Assembly: GCA_018261935.1 (NCBI GenBank)
Contig: JAGTRP010000030.1
Location: 1-59,559, forward strand
Reading direction: 5' to 3'
DNA length: 59,559 bases
Source of the DNA: Rhodocyclaceae bacterium
Lineage (GTDB): Bacteria > Pseudomonadota > Gammaproteobacteria > Burkholderiales > Rhodocyclaceae
Numbering within the stretch: the stretch's first letter is position 1; every line of letters starts with the position of its first letter. The notes under the pieces were generated by a model. That model saw only the letters and a list, made by a program, of their open reading frames with translations, ran no database searches and was not told the origin of the DNA. The translations under genes were made by a program, and so were the position numbers. Shown here one piece after another: positions 16,862 through 25,327 of this stretch.

Positions 16862-16972
16862 CGGGCGGGGCGCTTGCTCCGCTGGGCTGCGGAACTCGGC
16901 CGCGAAGCGGCCTCAAACAGTCCTCGCCCTGCTCCACAAGCGCCCCACCCTCCGGTGGGACGCCTGTAGTTG
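16862..16972. repeat. Structured intergenic element (possible dispersed palindromic repeat)
   Basis: A ~110-nt non-coding segment between the acyl-CoA dehydrogenase and rpsF. It has an outer inverted repeat GGGGCGCTTG (16867-16876) / CAAGCGCCCC (16937-16946). Inside it is a hairpin GGCCGC-GAA-GCGGCC (16898-16912), and CCCACC-CTCC-GGTGGG (16944-16959) adjoins it. The central words GCGGAACTCG and CTCAAACAG resemble elements often found between betaproteobacterial genes. Only one copy is visible in this window, so repeat status is inferred. Confidence 0.4.
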
Positions 16973-16977
16973 CTCCC

Positions 16978-18759
16978 TTAGAAGCTGTCGTCTTCCATTT
17001 CCAGGGCGCCCACAGCGCCGTGGATCACCGTCTCAGCCAGACCCGGGACCTGGGTCAGCAGGTGGTCGGCGTAGAAGCGGGCCGTGTTGAGCTTGGCCGG
17101 CCAGAAGGGATCGCTGTCGCCGCCCGCCACCCGCTGCCGGGCAATGACCGCGGCCCGGCCCATCTGCCAGCCGCCGGCGACGATGCCGAAGAGGTGCAGG
17201 AAAGGGACTGCGGCGGCCGAGGCGGCCTTGATGTCCTTGCCGTAGGTGGCGACGATCCAGTCCGCCGCCTGCTCCAGCGCATCCACCGCAGCCCGCTGGC
17301 GGCGGCCGATGGCTGCAAGATCACCGTCCAGCTTGGCGAGGGCCGCCCGCATGTCGGCAATGACCGCCTTGATGGTGGCGCCCTGCTCCCGGGCAATCTT
17401 GCGGCCGATCAGGTCATTGGCCTGGATGGCGGTGGTGCCTTCGTAGATGGCGGTGATGCGGGCATCCCGCAGGTGCTGGGCGGCGCCGGTTTCCTCGATG
17501 TAGCCCATGCCGCCATGGACCTGGACGCCAGTGGAGGCTATCTGGATGGCGTTCTCCGTGGACCAGCCCTTGACCACCGGAATCATCAGGTCGGCGAAGG
17601 CCTGGGACTTCCGGCGCTCGCCCTCGTCCGGGTTGGCGTGGGCATTGTCCAGGGCCGCGGCGGTGACATAGGCCAGGGCCCGCATGGCTTCCACCTGGGC
17701 GCGCATAGACATGAGCATGCGGCGCACGTCCGGGTGGCGCAGGATGGGCACCTTGGGGCCGCCCCTGACGCCGGCCTCGGTGCCCTGGATGCGCTCCCGG
17801 GCATAGGCGACGGCCCGCTGGTAGGCGCGCTCGGCGTCCCCGAGGCCCTCCAGGCCGACATTGAAGCGGGCGGCGTTCATCATGATGAACATGTATTCGA
17901 GGCCGCGGTTCTCCTCACCCACCAGGGTACCGATGGCGCCACCGTTGTCGCCGAAGGCCAGCACGGCGGTCGGGCTGCCGTGGATGCCCAGCTTGTGCTC
18001 GATGGAGACGCAGTAGGCATCGTTGCGTTCCCCCAGCGCGCCGTCCGCCTGCAGGAGGAACTTGGGCACCACAAAGAGGGAAATGCCCTTCACTCCCTCT
18101 GGCGCATTGGGCGTGCGGGCCAGCACCAGGTGAACGATGTTGTCCGCCATGTCGTGCTCGCCGTAGGTAATGAAGATTTTCTGACCGAAAATCCGGTAGG
18201 TGCCATCGCCCACCGGTTCGGCCCGGGTGCGCACCGCCGCCAGGTCGGAGCCAGCCGAAGGCTCGGTGAGGTTCATGGTGCCGGTCCACTCGCCGGACAC
18301 CAGCTTCGGCAGGTAGGCCGCCTTCTGCTCGTCGGAACCGGCCAGGGTCAGGGCCTCGATGGCCCCCTGGGTGAGCATCGGGCAGAGGGAGAAGGCGTGG
18401 TTGGCCCCCTTCCACATTTCGCTGACGGCGGCAGAAAGCAGCTTGGGCAAGCCCTGGCCGCCGAATTCCGGGTCACAGGAAAGGCCGTTCCAGCCGTTTT
18501 CCACGAACTGGCCATAGGCTTCCTTGAAGCCGGGGGCCGTGGTTACTTCCTTATCCCTCCACTTGGCCCCGACCGTGTCGCCGACGCGGTTCAGGGGGGA
18601 CAGGACTTCACCGGCAAAACGGCCGGCTTCCTCCAGGATGGCATCGACGAGATCCGGGGTGGCTTCCTCGCAACCGGGCAAGGTTGCCACCTGCTCCAGC
18701 CCGGCTAGTTCCTGCAGGGCGAAGCGGACATCCTTGAGGGGGGCGACGTATTCACTCAT
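16978..18759 (-). CDS. Acyl-CoA dehydrogenase (large, C-terminally extended type)
   Basis: A 593-residue flavoenzyme that oxidises acyl-CoA to enoyl-CoA and passes electrons to ETF. Signatures include the FAD/substrate segments MNLTEPSAGSDLAAVRT and QIASTGVQVHGGMGYIEE, plus DARITAIYEGTTAIQ with the catalytic-type Glu. The length of ~600 and the C-terminal helical extension match the DmdC-like subfamily; substrate chain length cannot be told. Start at 18759 (MSEYVAPLKDVRF) is the family start. It lies downstream of etfBA and a CbiM-like gene on the same strand, which suggests a shared operon with its electron acceptor. Confidence 0.93.
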   Translation of the reverse strand: MSEYVAPLKDVRFALQELAGLEQVATLPGCEEATPDLVDAILEEAGRFAGEVLSPLNRVGDTVGAKWRDKEVTTAPGFKEAYGQFVENGWNGLSCDPEFGGQGLPKLLSAAVSEMWKGANHAFSLCPMLTQGAIEALTLAGSDEQKAAYLPKLVSGEWTGTMNLTEPSAGSDLAAVRTRAEPVGDGTYRIFGQKIFITYGEHDMADNIVHLVLARTPNAPEGVKGISLFVVPKFLLQADGALGERNDAYCVSIEHKLGIHGSPTAVLAFGDNGGAIGTLVGEENRGLEYMFIMMNAARFNVGLEGLGDAERAYQRAVAYARERIQGTEAGVRGGPKVPILRHPDVRRMLMSMRAQVEAMRALAYVTAAALDNAHANPDEGERRKSQAFADLMIPVVKGWSTENAIQIASTGVQVHGGMGYIEETGAAQHLRDARITAIYEGTTAIQANDLIGRKIAREQGATIKAVIADMRAALAKLDGDLAAIGRRQRAAVDALEQAADWIVATYGKDIKAASAAAVPFLHLFGIVAGGWQMGRAAVIARQRVAGGDSDPFWPAKLNTARFYADHLLTQVPGLAETVIHGAVGALEMEDDSF

Positions 18760-18813
18760 GTTTTTCTCCATCCATGGTTCGCTTGTTCAGCGTCAATTTC
18801 GAAATCGAAACAG

Positions 18814-19479
18814 TCATTTGTTGGCCAGATAGCGGGAATCGTCGAAGGTGGCCACCCATTCCGGCCGGTAAATAACGAACAAGGTCATCACCATGCCGGA
18901 GAGCCAGGCTTCCGAAAATCCCAGCAGGAGGAAGTACGGCAGGTATTCCTCCAGAAGGTACTCAAAGCTGTAGGCGCCTGCCAGGGCCAGCACCGGAATG
19001 GCCACTACCCCCACCGCCAGCACCGCCAAGGCTGCTCCGAAAAAGCCGTTGACGAATACATAGACGAAGAAGTGCCTGGGCAGCCAGCGATCCACCAGCC
19101 GGAAGATGCCGTAGCTGGAGGCGACCCCCACCCCGCCCATGAGGAGGGCATTGAGGGCGAAGCTCATCCAGCCGCCGGCGCCATTGAAGGCCACCCCCGC
19201 CACCACCAGGGACAAACCGATGAAGGCGAAGTGGGGCCCGAAGCAAAGGGTGAAGACGGTGGCCCCCAGCAAATGCAGGGACAGGCCCGGCTTCACTCCC
19301 GCCACCAGACTCCAGAGCAGGACGAGGACGACGATCATGCCCCACCAGAGATGGGACTGCCCGGAATCCTTCAGCCGCTCCCAGGGCGCCCGCCGGACGC
19401 TGAGAACGAAAAGCGGCAGCCAGACGGCCCAAGCCGTCCAGTACCAGGCTTCGTCCAACAGGGCGTCCGGAAGATTCAC
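18814..19479 (-). CDS. CbiM-like ECF-type membrane protein
   Basis: A 221-residue polytopic membrane protein with about six hydrophobic segments (e.g. [56 protein letters not shown]). The [11 protein letters not shown] and NALLMGGVG segments resemble the CbiM/NikM S-component family of energy-coupling-factor transporters for Co or Ni. No T-component or ATPase gene is nearby and the usual N-terminal metal-binding His motif is not seen, so transport activity is uncertain. Start is GTG at 19479, 12 nt after the etfA stop; the next gene begins 54 nt downstream. Confidence 0.65.
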   Translation of the reverse strand: MNLPDALLDEAWYWTAWAVWLPLFVLSVRRAPWERLKDSGQSHLWWGMIVVLVLLWSLVAGVKPGLSLHLLGATVFTLCFGPHFAFIGLSLVVAGVAFNGAGGWMSFALNALLMGGVGVASSYGIFRLVDRWLPRHFFVYVFVNGFFGAALAVLAVGVVAIPVLALAGAYSFEYLLEEYLPYFLLLGFSEAWLSGMVMTLFVIYRPEWVATFDDSRYLANK

Positions 19480-19491
19480 CCGGCAATCTTG

Positions 19492-20421
19492 CTAAACCGC
19501 CGCAACCAGTGCCGGCACCGCCTCGAAGAGGTCCGCCACCAGGCCGTAATCGGCCACCTGGAAGATGGGCGCGTCCGGGTCCTTGTTGATGGCGACGATC
19601 ACCTTGGAATCCTTCATGCCGGCCAGGTGCTGGATGGCGCCGGAGATGCCGACGGCGATGTAGAGCTGGGGCGCGACGATCTTGCCGGTCTGGCCCACCT
19701 GGTAGTCATTGGGCACGAAGCCCGCGTCCACCGCCGCCCGGGAGGCGCCCAGGGCGGCGTTGAGCTTGTCGGCCAGGGGTTCCAGGACCCGGTGGTAGTT
19801 CTCGCCGCTGCCCAGGCCGCGGCCGCCGGAGACGATGATCTTGGCGGCGCCCAGTTCCGGCCGGGCGGATTTGGTGAGTTCCCGGCTGACCAGCTTGGTC
19901 TTGGCCAGGTCGGCGGCCGGAGCGAGGGCCTCCACCGGGGCGCCGTTGCCGCCGGCGGCGGCATCGAAGGCGGTGGTGCGGACGGTGATGACCTTGACCG
20001 CATCGGCGCTCTTCACCGTCGCCAGGGCATTGCCGGCATAGATGGGACGCACGAAGGTGTCGGGGCCTTCGACGGCGACGATGTCGGAAATCTGGGCCAC
20101 GTCGAGGAGTGCGGCCACCCGGGGCATGAAGTTCTTGCCGAAGGTGGTGGCGGGGGCGAGGATATGGCTGTAGCCGGCGGCATTGGCCACCACCAGGGCG
20201 GCGACGTTTTCGGCGGTCTGGTCGCCGTAGTGGGGAGCGTCGACCACCCGGACCTTGGCCACGCCCTGGATCTGGGCGGCCTGCTGGGCGGCGCCGGCGC
20301 AGTTGCTGCCGGCAACCAGGACATGAATCTCAGTCCCCAGCCGGGCGGCGGCGGTGACGGTGTTGAGGGTGGCGGCCTTCAGGCCCTGGTTGTCGTGTTC
20401 GGCAATGACAAGAATGGACAT
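19492..20421 (-). CDS. etfA: Electron transfer flavoprotein alpha subunit
   Basis: A 309-residue FAD-binding subunit that carries electrons from acyl-CoA dehydrogenases to ETF:ubiquinone oxidoreductase. The N-terminus [15 protein letters not shown] is typical, and the C-terminal FAD domain is seen in [24 protein letters not shown] and [18 protein letters not shown]. It starts 10 nt after the etfB stop. Confidence 0.97.
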   Translation of the reverse strand: MSILVIAEHDNQGLKAATLNTVTAAARLGTEIHVLVAGSNCAGAAQQAAQIQGVAKVRVVDAPHYGDQTAENVAALVVANAAGYSHILAPATTFGKNFMPRVAALLDVAQISDIVAVEGPDTFVRPIYAGNALATVKSADAVKVITVRTTAFDAAAGGNGAPVEALAPAADLAKTKLVSRELTKSARPELGAAKIIVSGGRGLGSGENYHRVLEPLADKLNAALGASRAAVDAGFVPNDYQVGQTGKIVAPQLYIAVGISGAIQHLAGMKDSKVIVAINKDPDAPIFQVADYGLVADLFEAVPALVAAV

Positions 20422-20431
20422 GGCTCTCTCC

Positions 20432-21181
20432 TCACAGCACCTTGGCTTCGTTCTTCAGTTTGGCCACCAGCTCGGCGACGTCGGCGACCCGGACGCCGGC
20501 ACTGCGCTTGGGCGGCTCGGCGACCTTGAGGGTGGACAGGCGCGGCGCCGCATCGACTCCGAGATCAGCGGGCTTGAAGGTATCCAGGGGCTTCTTCTTG
20601 GCCTTCATGATATTGGGAAGGGTCGCGTAGCGCGGCTCATTCAGGCGCAGATCGGTGCTCACCACGGCCGGCAGGGCGATTTCCAGAGTCTCCAGGCCGC
20701 CATCGATTTCCCGGGTGACCGTGGCCTTGCCGTCGGCCACGACAACCTTGGAGGCGAAGGTGGCCTGGGACCAGCCCTGGAGGGCAGCGAGCATCTGGCC
20801 CACCTGATTGGAATCGTCGTCGATGGCCTGCTTGCCGCAGATGACGAGCTGGGGCTGTTCCTTGTCGCACAGGGCCTTCAGGAGCTTGGCGACGGCCAGG
20901 GGCTGCAGGTCCGCATCGGTCTCGACCAGGATGCCCCGGTCGGCGCCGATGGCCAGGGCGGTGCGCAGGGTTTCCTGGCAGGCGGCGACGCCGCAGGAGA
21001 CAGCTACCACTTCCGTGGCGATGCCGGCTTCCTTGAGGCGTACGGCCTCTTCCACGGCAATCTCGTCGAAGGGGTTCATGGACATCTTGACGTTGGCGAG
21101 ATCAACCCCCGATCCGTCACCCTTCACCCGGATCTTGACGTTGTAATCCACCACCCGTTTCACGGGAACCAGAATCTTCAA
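20432..21181 (-). CDS. etfB: Electron transfer flavoprotein beta subunit
   Basis: A 249-residue AMP-binding subunit; N-terminus [20 protein letters not shown] with [16 protein letters not shown] and [17 protein letters not shown] as family features. The initiator is TTG at 21181, preceded by a strong AAAGGAG at 7 nt. First gene of the etfBA cluster, divergent from the TetR regulator, whose operator lies in the 92-nt gap. Confidence 0.97.
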   Translation of the reverse strand: MKILVPVKRVVDYNVKIRVKGDGSGVDLANVKMSMNPFDEIAVEEAVRLKEAGIATEVVAVSCGVAACQETLRTALAIGADRGILVETDADLQPLAVAKLLKALCDKEQPQLVICGKQAIDDDSNQVGQMLAALQGWSQATFASKVVVADGKATVTREIDGGLETLEIALPAVVSTDLRLNEPRYATLPNIMKAKKKPLDTFKPADLGVDAAPRLSTLKVAEPPKRSAGVRVADVAELVAKLKNEAKVL

Positions 21182-21207
21182 ATTGTTCTCCTTTCAGGCC
21201 GGCTCGT

Positions 21208-21236
21208 TTGACAGATGCCGCAGCAGTCAGCACAAT
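21208..21236 (+). promoter_or_regulatory. Putative promoter of the TetR-family gene
   Basis: TTGACA (21208-21213) and CACAAT (21231-21236) are 17 nt apart. Start of transcription would fall near 21243, at the edge of the CGTATG operator array. Confidence 0.5.
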
Positions 21237-21239
21237 CGC

Positions 21240-21276
21240 CATACTGTGTCGTATGGAGTGCATACGGTAGCGTATG
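21240..21276. promoter_or_regulatory. Probable TetR-family operator, overlapping palindromes
   Basis: Three exact half-sites alternate: CGTATG (21250-21255), CATACG (21261-21266) and CGTATG (21271-21276), with a related CATACT at 21240-21245. They form two overlapping perfect palindromes with 5-nt and 4-nt spacers. The third half-site contains the regulator's ATG (21274-21276). This is the expected place for an autorepressor that also controls etfB. Confidence 0.7.
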
Positions 21277-21873
21277 GAAACCACCGCTGTCAAGACCTCG
21301 CGCGCGCCCCGCAGCGCCCCCAAAACCCAACTCGATCGCAACGACTGGATTGAGGCAGCCATCGACGTATTGGCCAAGGAAGGCATCAGCGGCCTGCGGG
21401 TCGAAGTCCTGGCCAAGACCTGCGGCGTGACCAAGGGCAGTTTCTACTGGCATTTCAAGGATAGACAGGATCTCCTTGCCGCCGTTCTGGAACGCTGGCG
21501 GGAAGGCCGTATCCGGGACATCGAGAAGACCACCGCCGCCCTCCCCGGCAAGGAACCGGACCAGCTCCATCACGTCATCGAGGTCTACGGCGCCAGCCGC
21601 AACCGCAAGGGCATGTCCATCGAACTGGCGGTGCGGGACTGGGCGCGCCACGACTCCATGGCGGCCGAAGTGGTGGAGGCCGTGGATCTCTACCGGCTGG
21701 GATGTACGCGCAAGCTCTTCGTTTCCGCCGGCATGTCCGACGCCGAGGCCAAGAGCCGCAGCCTCCTCCTCTATGCCTGCGTCTTCGGCCTTTCCCTGAT
21801 GCGCTACGACAGCTTCGACGACAACTTGGCGGACCTGAAGGAGCGCATCGCCGAGCGCATCGTCTCGGCCTAG
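21274..21873 (+). CDS. TetR/AcrR family transcriptional regulator
   Basis: A 199-residue repressor-type protein. The N-terminal helix-turn-helix (~20-65) is visible in AAIDVLAKEGISGLRVEVLAKTCGVTKGSFYWHF, with the family motif TKGSFYWHFKDR. The C-terminal ligand domain is helical. It diverges from etfBA and an acyl-CoA dehydrogenase, so an acyl-CoA or fatty-acid-derived ligand is plausible (inference). An in-frame TAG at 21268-21270 rules out earlier starts, so translation begins inside the operator. Confidence 0.92.
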   Translation: METTAVKTSRAPRSAPKTQLDRNDWIEAAIDVLAKEGISGLRVEVLAKTCGVTKGSFYWHFKDRQDLLAAVLERWREGRIRDIEKTTAALPGKEPDQLHHVIEVYGASRNRKGMSIELAVRDWARHDSMAAEVVEAVDLYRLGCTRKLFVSAGMSDAEAKSRSLLLYACVFGLSLMRYDSFDDNLADLKERIAERIVSA

Positions 21874-21883
21874 CCGGACAGCG

Positions 21884-22486
21884 CTATCGCTCGCAGGCCT
21901 TGAGCCGGCCGCTGGCGGCCAGCTGTTCCCGCCAGCGCCCGAGGTCCGTCCCCAGCTGGGCCACTGCCGCTTCCAGGGCCGCTACCCCGCCCCTGGAATC
22001 CTGGCTGGGAGCGGCCTTTTCGATCTTCAGCGCGGTCTCGGCCAGCTGTTTCCGGGTGCCGTCAAGGAGCACCACCCGGGCCTGCAGGACGCCGCGGCTC
22101 TCCTGGGGCATCGTGAAAACCTGGCTGAATTCGTCCAGATCGATGCGCACCAGGCAGCGGGCGCCCCCCTGCCCCACCGGAATCAGGCCCAGTTGCTGGG
22201 CCAGGCGCTGCTGCATCAGGGTAGCCGGCGGCGCCGCCCAGCGGGCCCGGGCGTAATCCCGCAGCCGTCCGGGCTCGGCGTAGGCCAGACGGTACCCGAT
22301 GCCCAGGGAGTCGAGCCAGTAGGGCGCCCGGATGTCGACCGCCAGGGGCGGCAGGCCCGCTGCCGCCGGCTGGCGCTCCGCCGGCGGCCCCAAGTCGTAG
22401 ACCGCCGGGCCGGCATCGCTCCCCCGCTTGCCGGCGGTGACGCACCCGGTCAGAACCAGGCAGAGGACGAGGAGCAGCTTCTTCAT
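21884..22486 (-). CDS. ABC-type transport auxiliary lipoprotein (PqiC/ABC_trans_aux-like)
   Basis: A 200-residue outer-membrane lipoprotein; signal MKKLLLVLCLVLTGC gives Cys15. The body (VYDLGPPAE ... PYWLDSLGIGYRLAY ... LMQQRLAQQLG) fits the ABC_trans_aux family that accompanies MCE transporters. Last gene of the MCE operon, ATGA-coupled to the MCE-domain gene. It probably links the periplasmic MCE protein to the outer membrane. Confidence 0.85.
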   Translation of the reverse strand: MKKLLLVLCLVLTGCVTAGKRGSDAGPAVYDLGPPAERQPAAAGLPPLAVDIRAPYWLDSLGIGYRLAYAEPGRLRDYARARWAAPPATLMQQRLAQQLGLIPVGQGGARCLVRIDLDEFSQVFTMPQESRGVLQARVVLLDGTRKQLAETALKIEKAAPSQDSRGGVAALEAAVAQLGTDLGRWREQLAASGRLKACER

Positions 22487-23427
22487 GGCTTGCCCCCCTG
22501 CCGGGGTACCGGCGGGACAAATCCCGGCTCCCCGGGCCCCGGCGGTATGGCGGGGGCGCCGAACACCAGGCTCTGGGGCGAATCCTCAATGAGCTTGAGG
22601 ACCCGGTTGAGCTGGCGGGAGGTGGCGGAAATATCGCTGGCCAGCTCGTTCAGCCGGGGCATCAGGGTGGCCGCGCCCCCCGCCGCCGGCTCGCCGATGG
22701 CGACGTCGAGCTTGTCGGCAGTGGTCTGGAGCTTGGCCACCAGCGCCCGGCTCTCGACCAGCAGGGGCCCGGCTTCCCCCGCCGCCCGGGAAATCTTGCG
22801 GATGGTGTCGTCGTTGAGGAGCTGCCGCACCTGGACCAGGGTGGCGTTGAGATTTTCCATGGTGGGCTTCATCTGCCCGGAGCTGGCTTCCAGGTTGGAA
22901 AGGATGGCGGCGAACTTCTGCCGGTTGCGTTCGTTCAGCAGATCCTGGGCGCTATTGAGAACCTCCCGGGCGTCCTCCACCAGATCCTTGCCGGAGGCGC
23001 TGAGCTCGTCCAGAAGCGAGGGAGCCATGGCGATGCGGGGCGGTTCGCCGTCCCTTTCCGGGACCGGGGGCGTGGGATCCTTGCCGGTTTCCTCCAGGAG
23101 AATGTGGCCGAGGCCGGTGACCCCCTGATAGGAGAGCTTGGCCACCGTACCCCGCGTCACCGGCACGTCACTGTCCACCTCGATGGTGATCAGAATGTTG
23201 CGCACATCCTGGGGATCGAGGCGGATGTCGCTCACCTTGCCGACCCGGATGCCGCGGTAGCGCACCTGGGCCTGGGGATTGAGGCCGGTGACGTTCTGCC
23301 GGGTCACCACCACGTACTCCCGGGTCGCCTCCCGCTTGCCGCCGAACCAGTAGATGGTCGCCACCGTCGCCAGACCGAGGAGAATGGCGAAGAGACCCGC
23401 CAGGAAGGCGTGGGATTTGTTTTCCAT
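22483..23427 (-). CDS. MCE-domain (MlaD-family) lipid transport protein
   Basis: A 314-residue periplasmic protein anchored by one N-terminal membrane helix (AFLAGLFAILLGLATVATIYWFGG). The MCE domain lies at ~38-115 (VTGLNPQAQVRYRGIRVGKVSDI ... VTRGTVAKLSYQGVTGLGHI). A long helical C-terminal region (~140-290) and a Pro-rich tail follow, longer than E. coli MlaD. It overlaps the ATPase gene by 1 nt and the lipoprotein gene by 4 nt. Confidence 0.9.
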   Translation of the reverse strand: MENKSHAFLAGLFAILLGLATVATIYWFGGKREATREYVVVTRQNVTGLNPQAQVRYRGIRVGKVSDIRLDPQDVRNILITIEVDSDVPVTRGTVAKLSYQGVTGLGHILLEETGKDPTPPVPERDGEPPRIAMAPSLLDELSASGKDLVEDAREVLNSAQDLLNERNRQKFAAILSNLEASSGQMKPTMENLNATLVQVRQLLNDDTIRKISRAAGEAGPLLVESRALVAKLQTTADKLDVAIGEPAAGGAATLMPRLNELASDISATSRQLNRVLKLIEDSPQSLVFGAPAIPPGPGEPGFVPPVPRQGGKP

Positions 23428-24209
23428 CAGTCGACGGCCTTGGAGAGAATGGCGAGCCCGCGCTCGCTGCAGAAGAAATTGCGGATGAAGGGGTGGTCCA
23501 CGGCCATCGCCTCCGCCGGCGTCCCGAAGGCGACGATGCGCTGGTCGGCCAGCACGGCGATCTTGCTGGACAGGCCGGCGAGGGTCTCGAGATCGTGGGT
23601 CACCATGACGACGGAAAAGCCGAGCTCCCGCTGCAGCTGCCGGATGAGATGCACGAAGCCTTCGCTGCGGTCGGGGTCGAGGCCGGCGGTGGGCTCATCG
23701 AGCAGCAGCAGCTCCGGTTCCAGGGCCAGGGCCCGGGCCAGGGCCACCCGCTTGACCATGCCCCCGGACAATTCGGCCGGCATCAGGCGGCCGTGCAGGG
23801 GCTCCAGTTCCACCATGGCAAGCTTCAGGTGTACCAGGTGGCGGATCCAGTCTTCGTCCAGGCATTTCAATTCCCGCAGGGGAAAAGCGATATTGTCGTA
23901 CACGGGCAAGGCCGAGAACAACGCCCCTTGCTGGAAAAGCATGCCGAGGCGCCGGCGCAGGGCACGCCTGTCCAGGGCATCCAGCTGGTTCAGCTCGTAG
24001 CCGAACAGCTTGATCCGCCCTGCCGCCGGCTGCAGGAGCCCGAGCATTTCCCGCAGCAGGGTGGTCTTGCCGCTGCCCGACCCCCCCACCAGCCCCACCA
24101 CATCCCCTGCTTCCACCCGCAGGTCCAGATCCTTGTGGACCACCACATCGCCATAGCGGGTAGCAATCCCAAGCATTTCCACGACCGGCTCGCGGGCATC
24201 CGGGGTCAT
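23427..24209 (-). CDS. ABC transporter ATP-binding protein (MlaF-like)
   Basis: A 260-residue ATPase with Walker A GGSGSGKTT, signature LSGGMVKRVALARAL, Walker B LLLLDEPTAGLDP and switch His MVTHDLE. The LSGGM signature and family segments match ATPases of MCE lipid transporters. It is coupled to the permease (ATGA overlap) and to the MCE gene (1-nt overlap). Confidence 0.92.
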   Translation of the reverse strand: MTPDAREPVVEMLGIATRYGDVVVHKDLDLRVEAGDVVGLVGGSGSGKTTLLREMLGLLQPAAGRIKLFGYELNQLDALDRRALRRRLGMLFQQGALFSALPVYDNIAFPLRELKCLDEDWIRHLVHLKLAMVELEPLHGRLMPAELSGGMVKRVALARALALEPELLLLDEPTAGLDPDRSEGFVHLIRQLQRELGFSVVMVTHDLETLAGLSSKIAVLADQRIVAFGTPAEAMAVDHPFIRNFFCSERGLAILSKAVD

Positions 24210-25327
24210 AGCTGGGGCAGCCCTACCCGGCGGGTGAGGATGGCGAAAATGGCGTCGATGACGATGACGACGGTAATGGCCGACACCACCGACGAGGTGG
24301 TGCGGGCCGAGAGGCTTTCCGTATTGGGGCGCACCCGCAGCCCGAAATGGCAGGCCACGAGGGCGATCATGAAGCCGAAGCAGAGGCCTTTGGCGAGGCC
24401 GATCCAGAGGTTGGCCAGGGGCACCACCCGCGGCAGGTTATCCAGGAAATAGGCGGGCGACAGGTCCAGCTGCAGATAGGCGGCCAGCATGCCCCCCAGG
24501 AGGGCCGCCGCCGCCGTCCACACCACCAGGAGGGGCATGGCCAGCGACAGGGCGGCCACCTTGGGCAGGATGATGCGCAGGGTCTGGGAAATACCCATGG
24601 TGGCCAGGGCATCGATTTCCTCGGTGACCCGCATGACGCCGATCTGGGCCGTCATGGCCGAACCGGAACGCCCGGCGACCAGCACCGCCACCAGCACCGG
24701 CCCCAGTTCCCGGATGATGGCAATGCCGAGGATATTGACGATGAAGATATCCGCCCCGAAGATCCGCAGCTGCAGGGCCGACAGGTAGCTAATGGTGATG
24801 CCGATGAGGAAACCCACCAGGGCTGATACTGGCAGGGCCGTGGCCCCGGCCTTGAAAAGCGTGGCCGAAAATTCCTTGACCGGCAGGTCGCTGGGATGGC
24901 GAAAGAGATGGAGGACGTCGAGGAGCAATTGCCCGAACAGGGTCACGAGCCCGCGCAGGTTGCGCAGCCCCCGCAGCACGAAATAGCCGAGCACTTCCAG
25001 GGGGGACACCAGCGGCGCGGCCGGCGGCAGCGGCACATCCGGGACGGCTGCCGCCCGCTCCAGGATATGCCGCAGTTCCTGGGAAATTTCGATCTCCTCC
25101 GGCCATGCCCGCCCCCAGGTTCGCCACAGGAGAGCGGCGGCGGCGCTGTCCATCCGGACGACCGCCGCAAAATCCCAAGCCCGCGCCGAAGCCATCGCCG
25201 CCGCCAGCGCCCGCCTGATTTCGGCCAGGTGCGGCACCAGGGCAGCCAGGGTCCATTCGCCGGCCAGGAGCGCGGTGTTGCCTTCCAGCCGCAAGGTCGG
25301 CGAAAGGTATCTGCCGGCCGGACTCAC
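24206..25327 (-). CDS. MlaE-family permease with N-terminal STAS-like domain
   Basis: A 373-residue protein: a STAS-like cytoplasmic domain (~5-110) then a five- to six-helix MlaE/YrbE permease domain (~115-370) with ALVGFLIGITISYLSALQLRIFG and the conserved IIRELGPVLVAVLVAGRSGSAMTAQIG. STAS-permease fusions occur in other MCE systems, where the STAS role is otherwise taken by MlaB. The GTG start at 25327 overlaps the ppx stop as GTGA, so translation is coupled to ppx. Confidence 0.92.
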   Translation of the reverse strand: MSPAGRYLSPTLRLEGNTALLAGEWTLAALVPHLAEIRRALAAAMASARAWDFAAVVRMDSAAAALLWRTWGRAWPEEIEISQELRHILERAAAVPDVPLPPAAPLVSPLEVLGYFVLRGLRNLRGLVTLFGQLLLDVLHLFRHPSDLPVKEFSATLFKAGATALPVSALVGFLIGITISYLSALQLRIFGADIFIVNILGIAIIRELGPVLVAVLVAGRSGSAMTAQIGVMRVTEEIDALATMGISQTLRIILPKVAALSLAMPLLVVWTAAAALLGGMLAAYLQLDLSPAYFLDNLPRVVPLANLWIGLAKGLCFGFMIALVACHFGLRVRPNTESLSARTTSSVVSAITVVIVIDAIFAILTRRVGLPQL

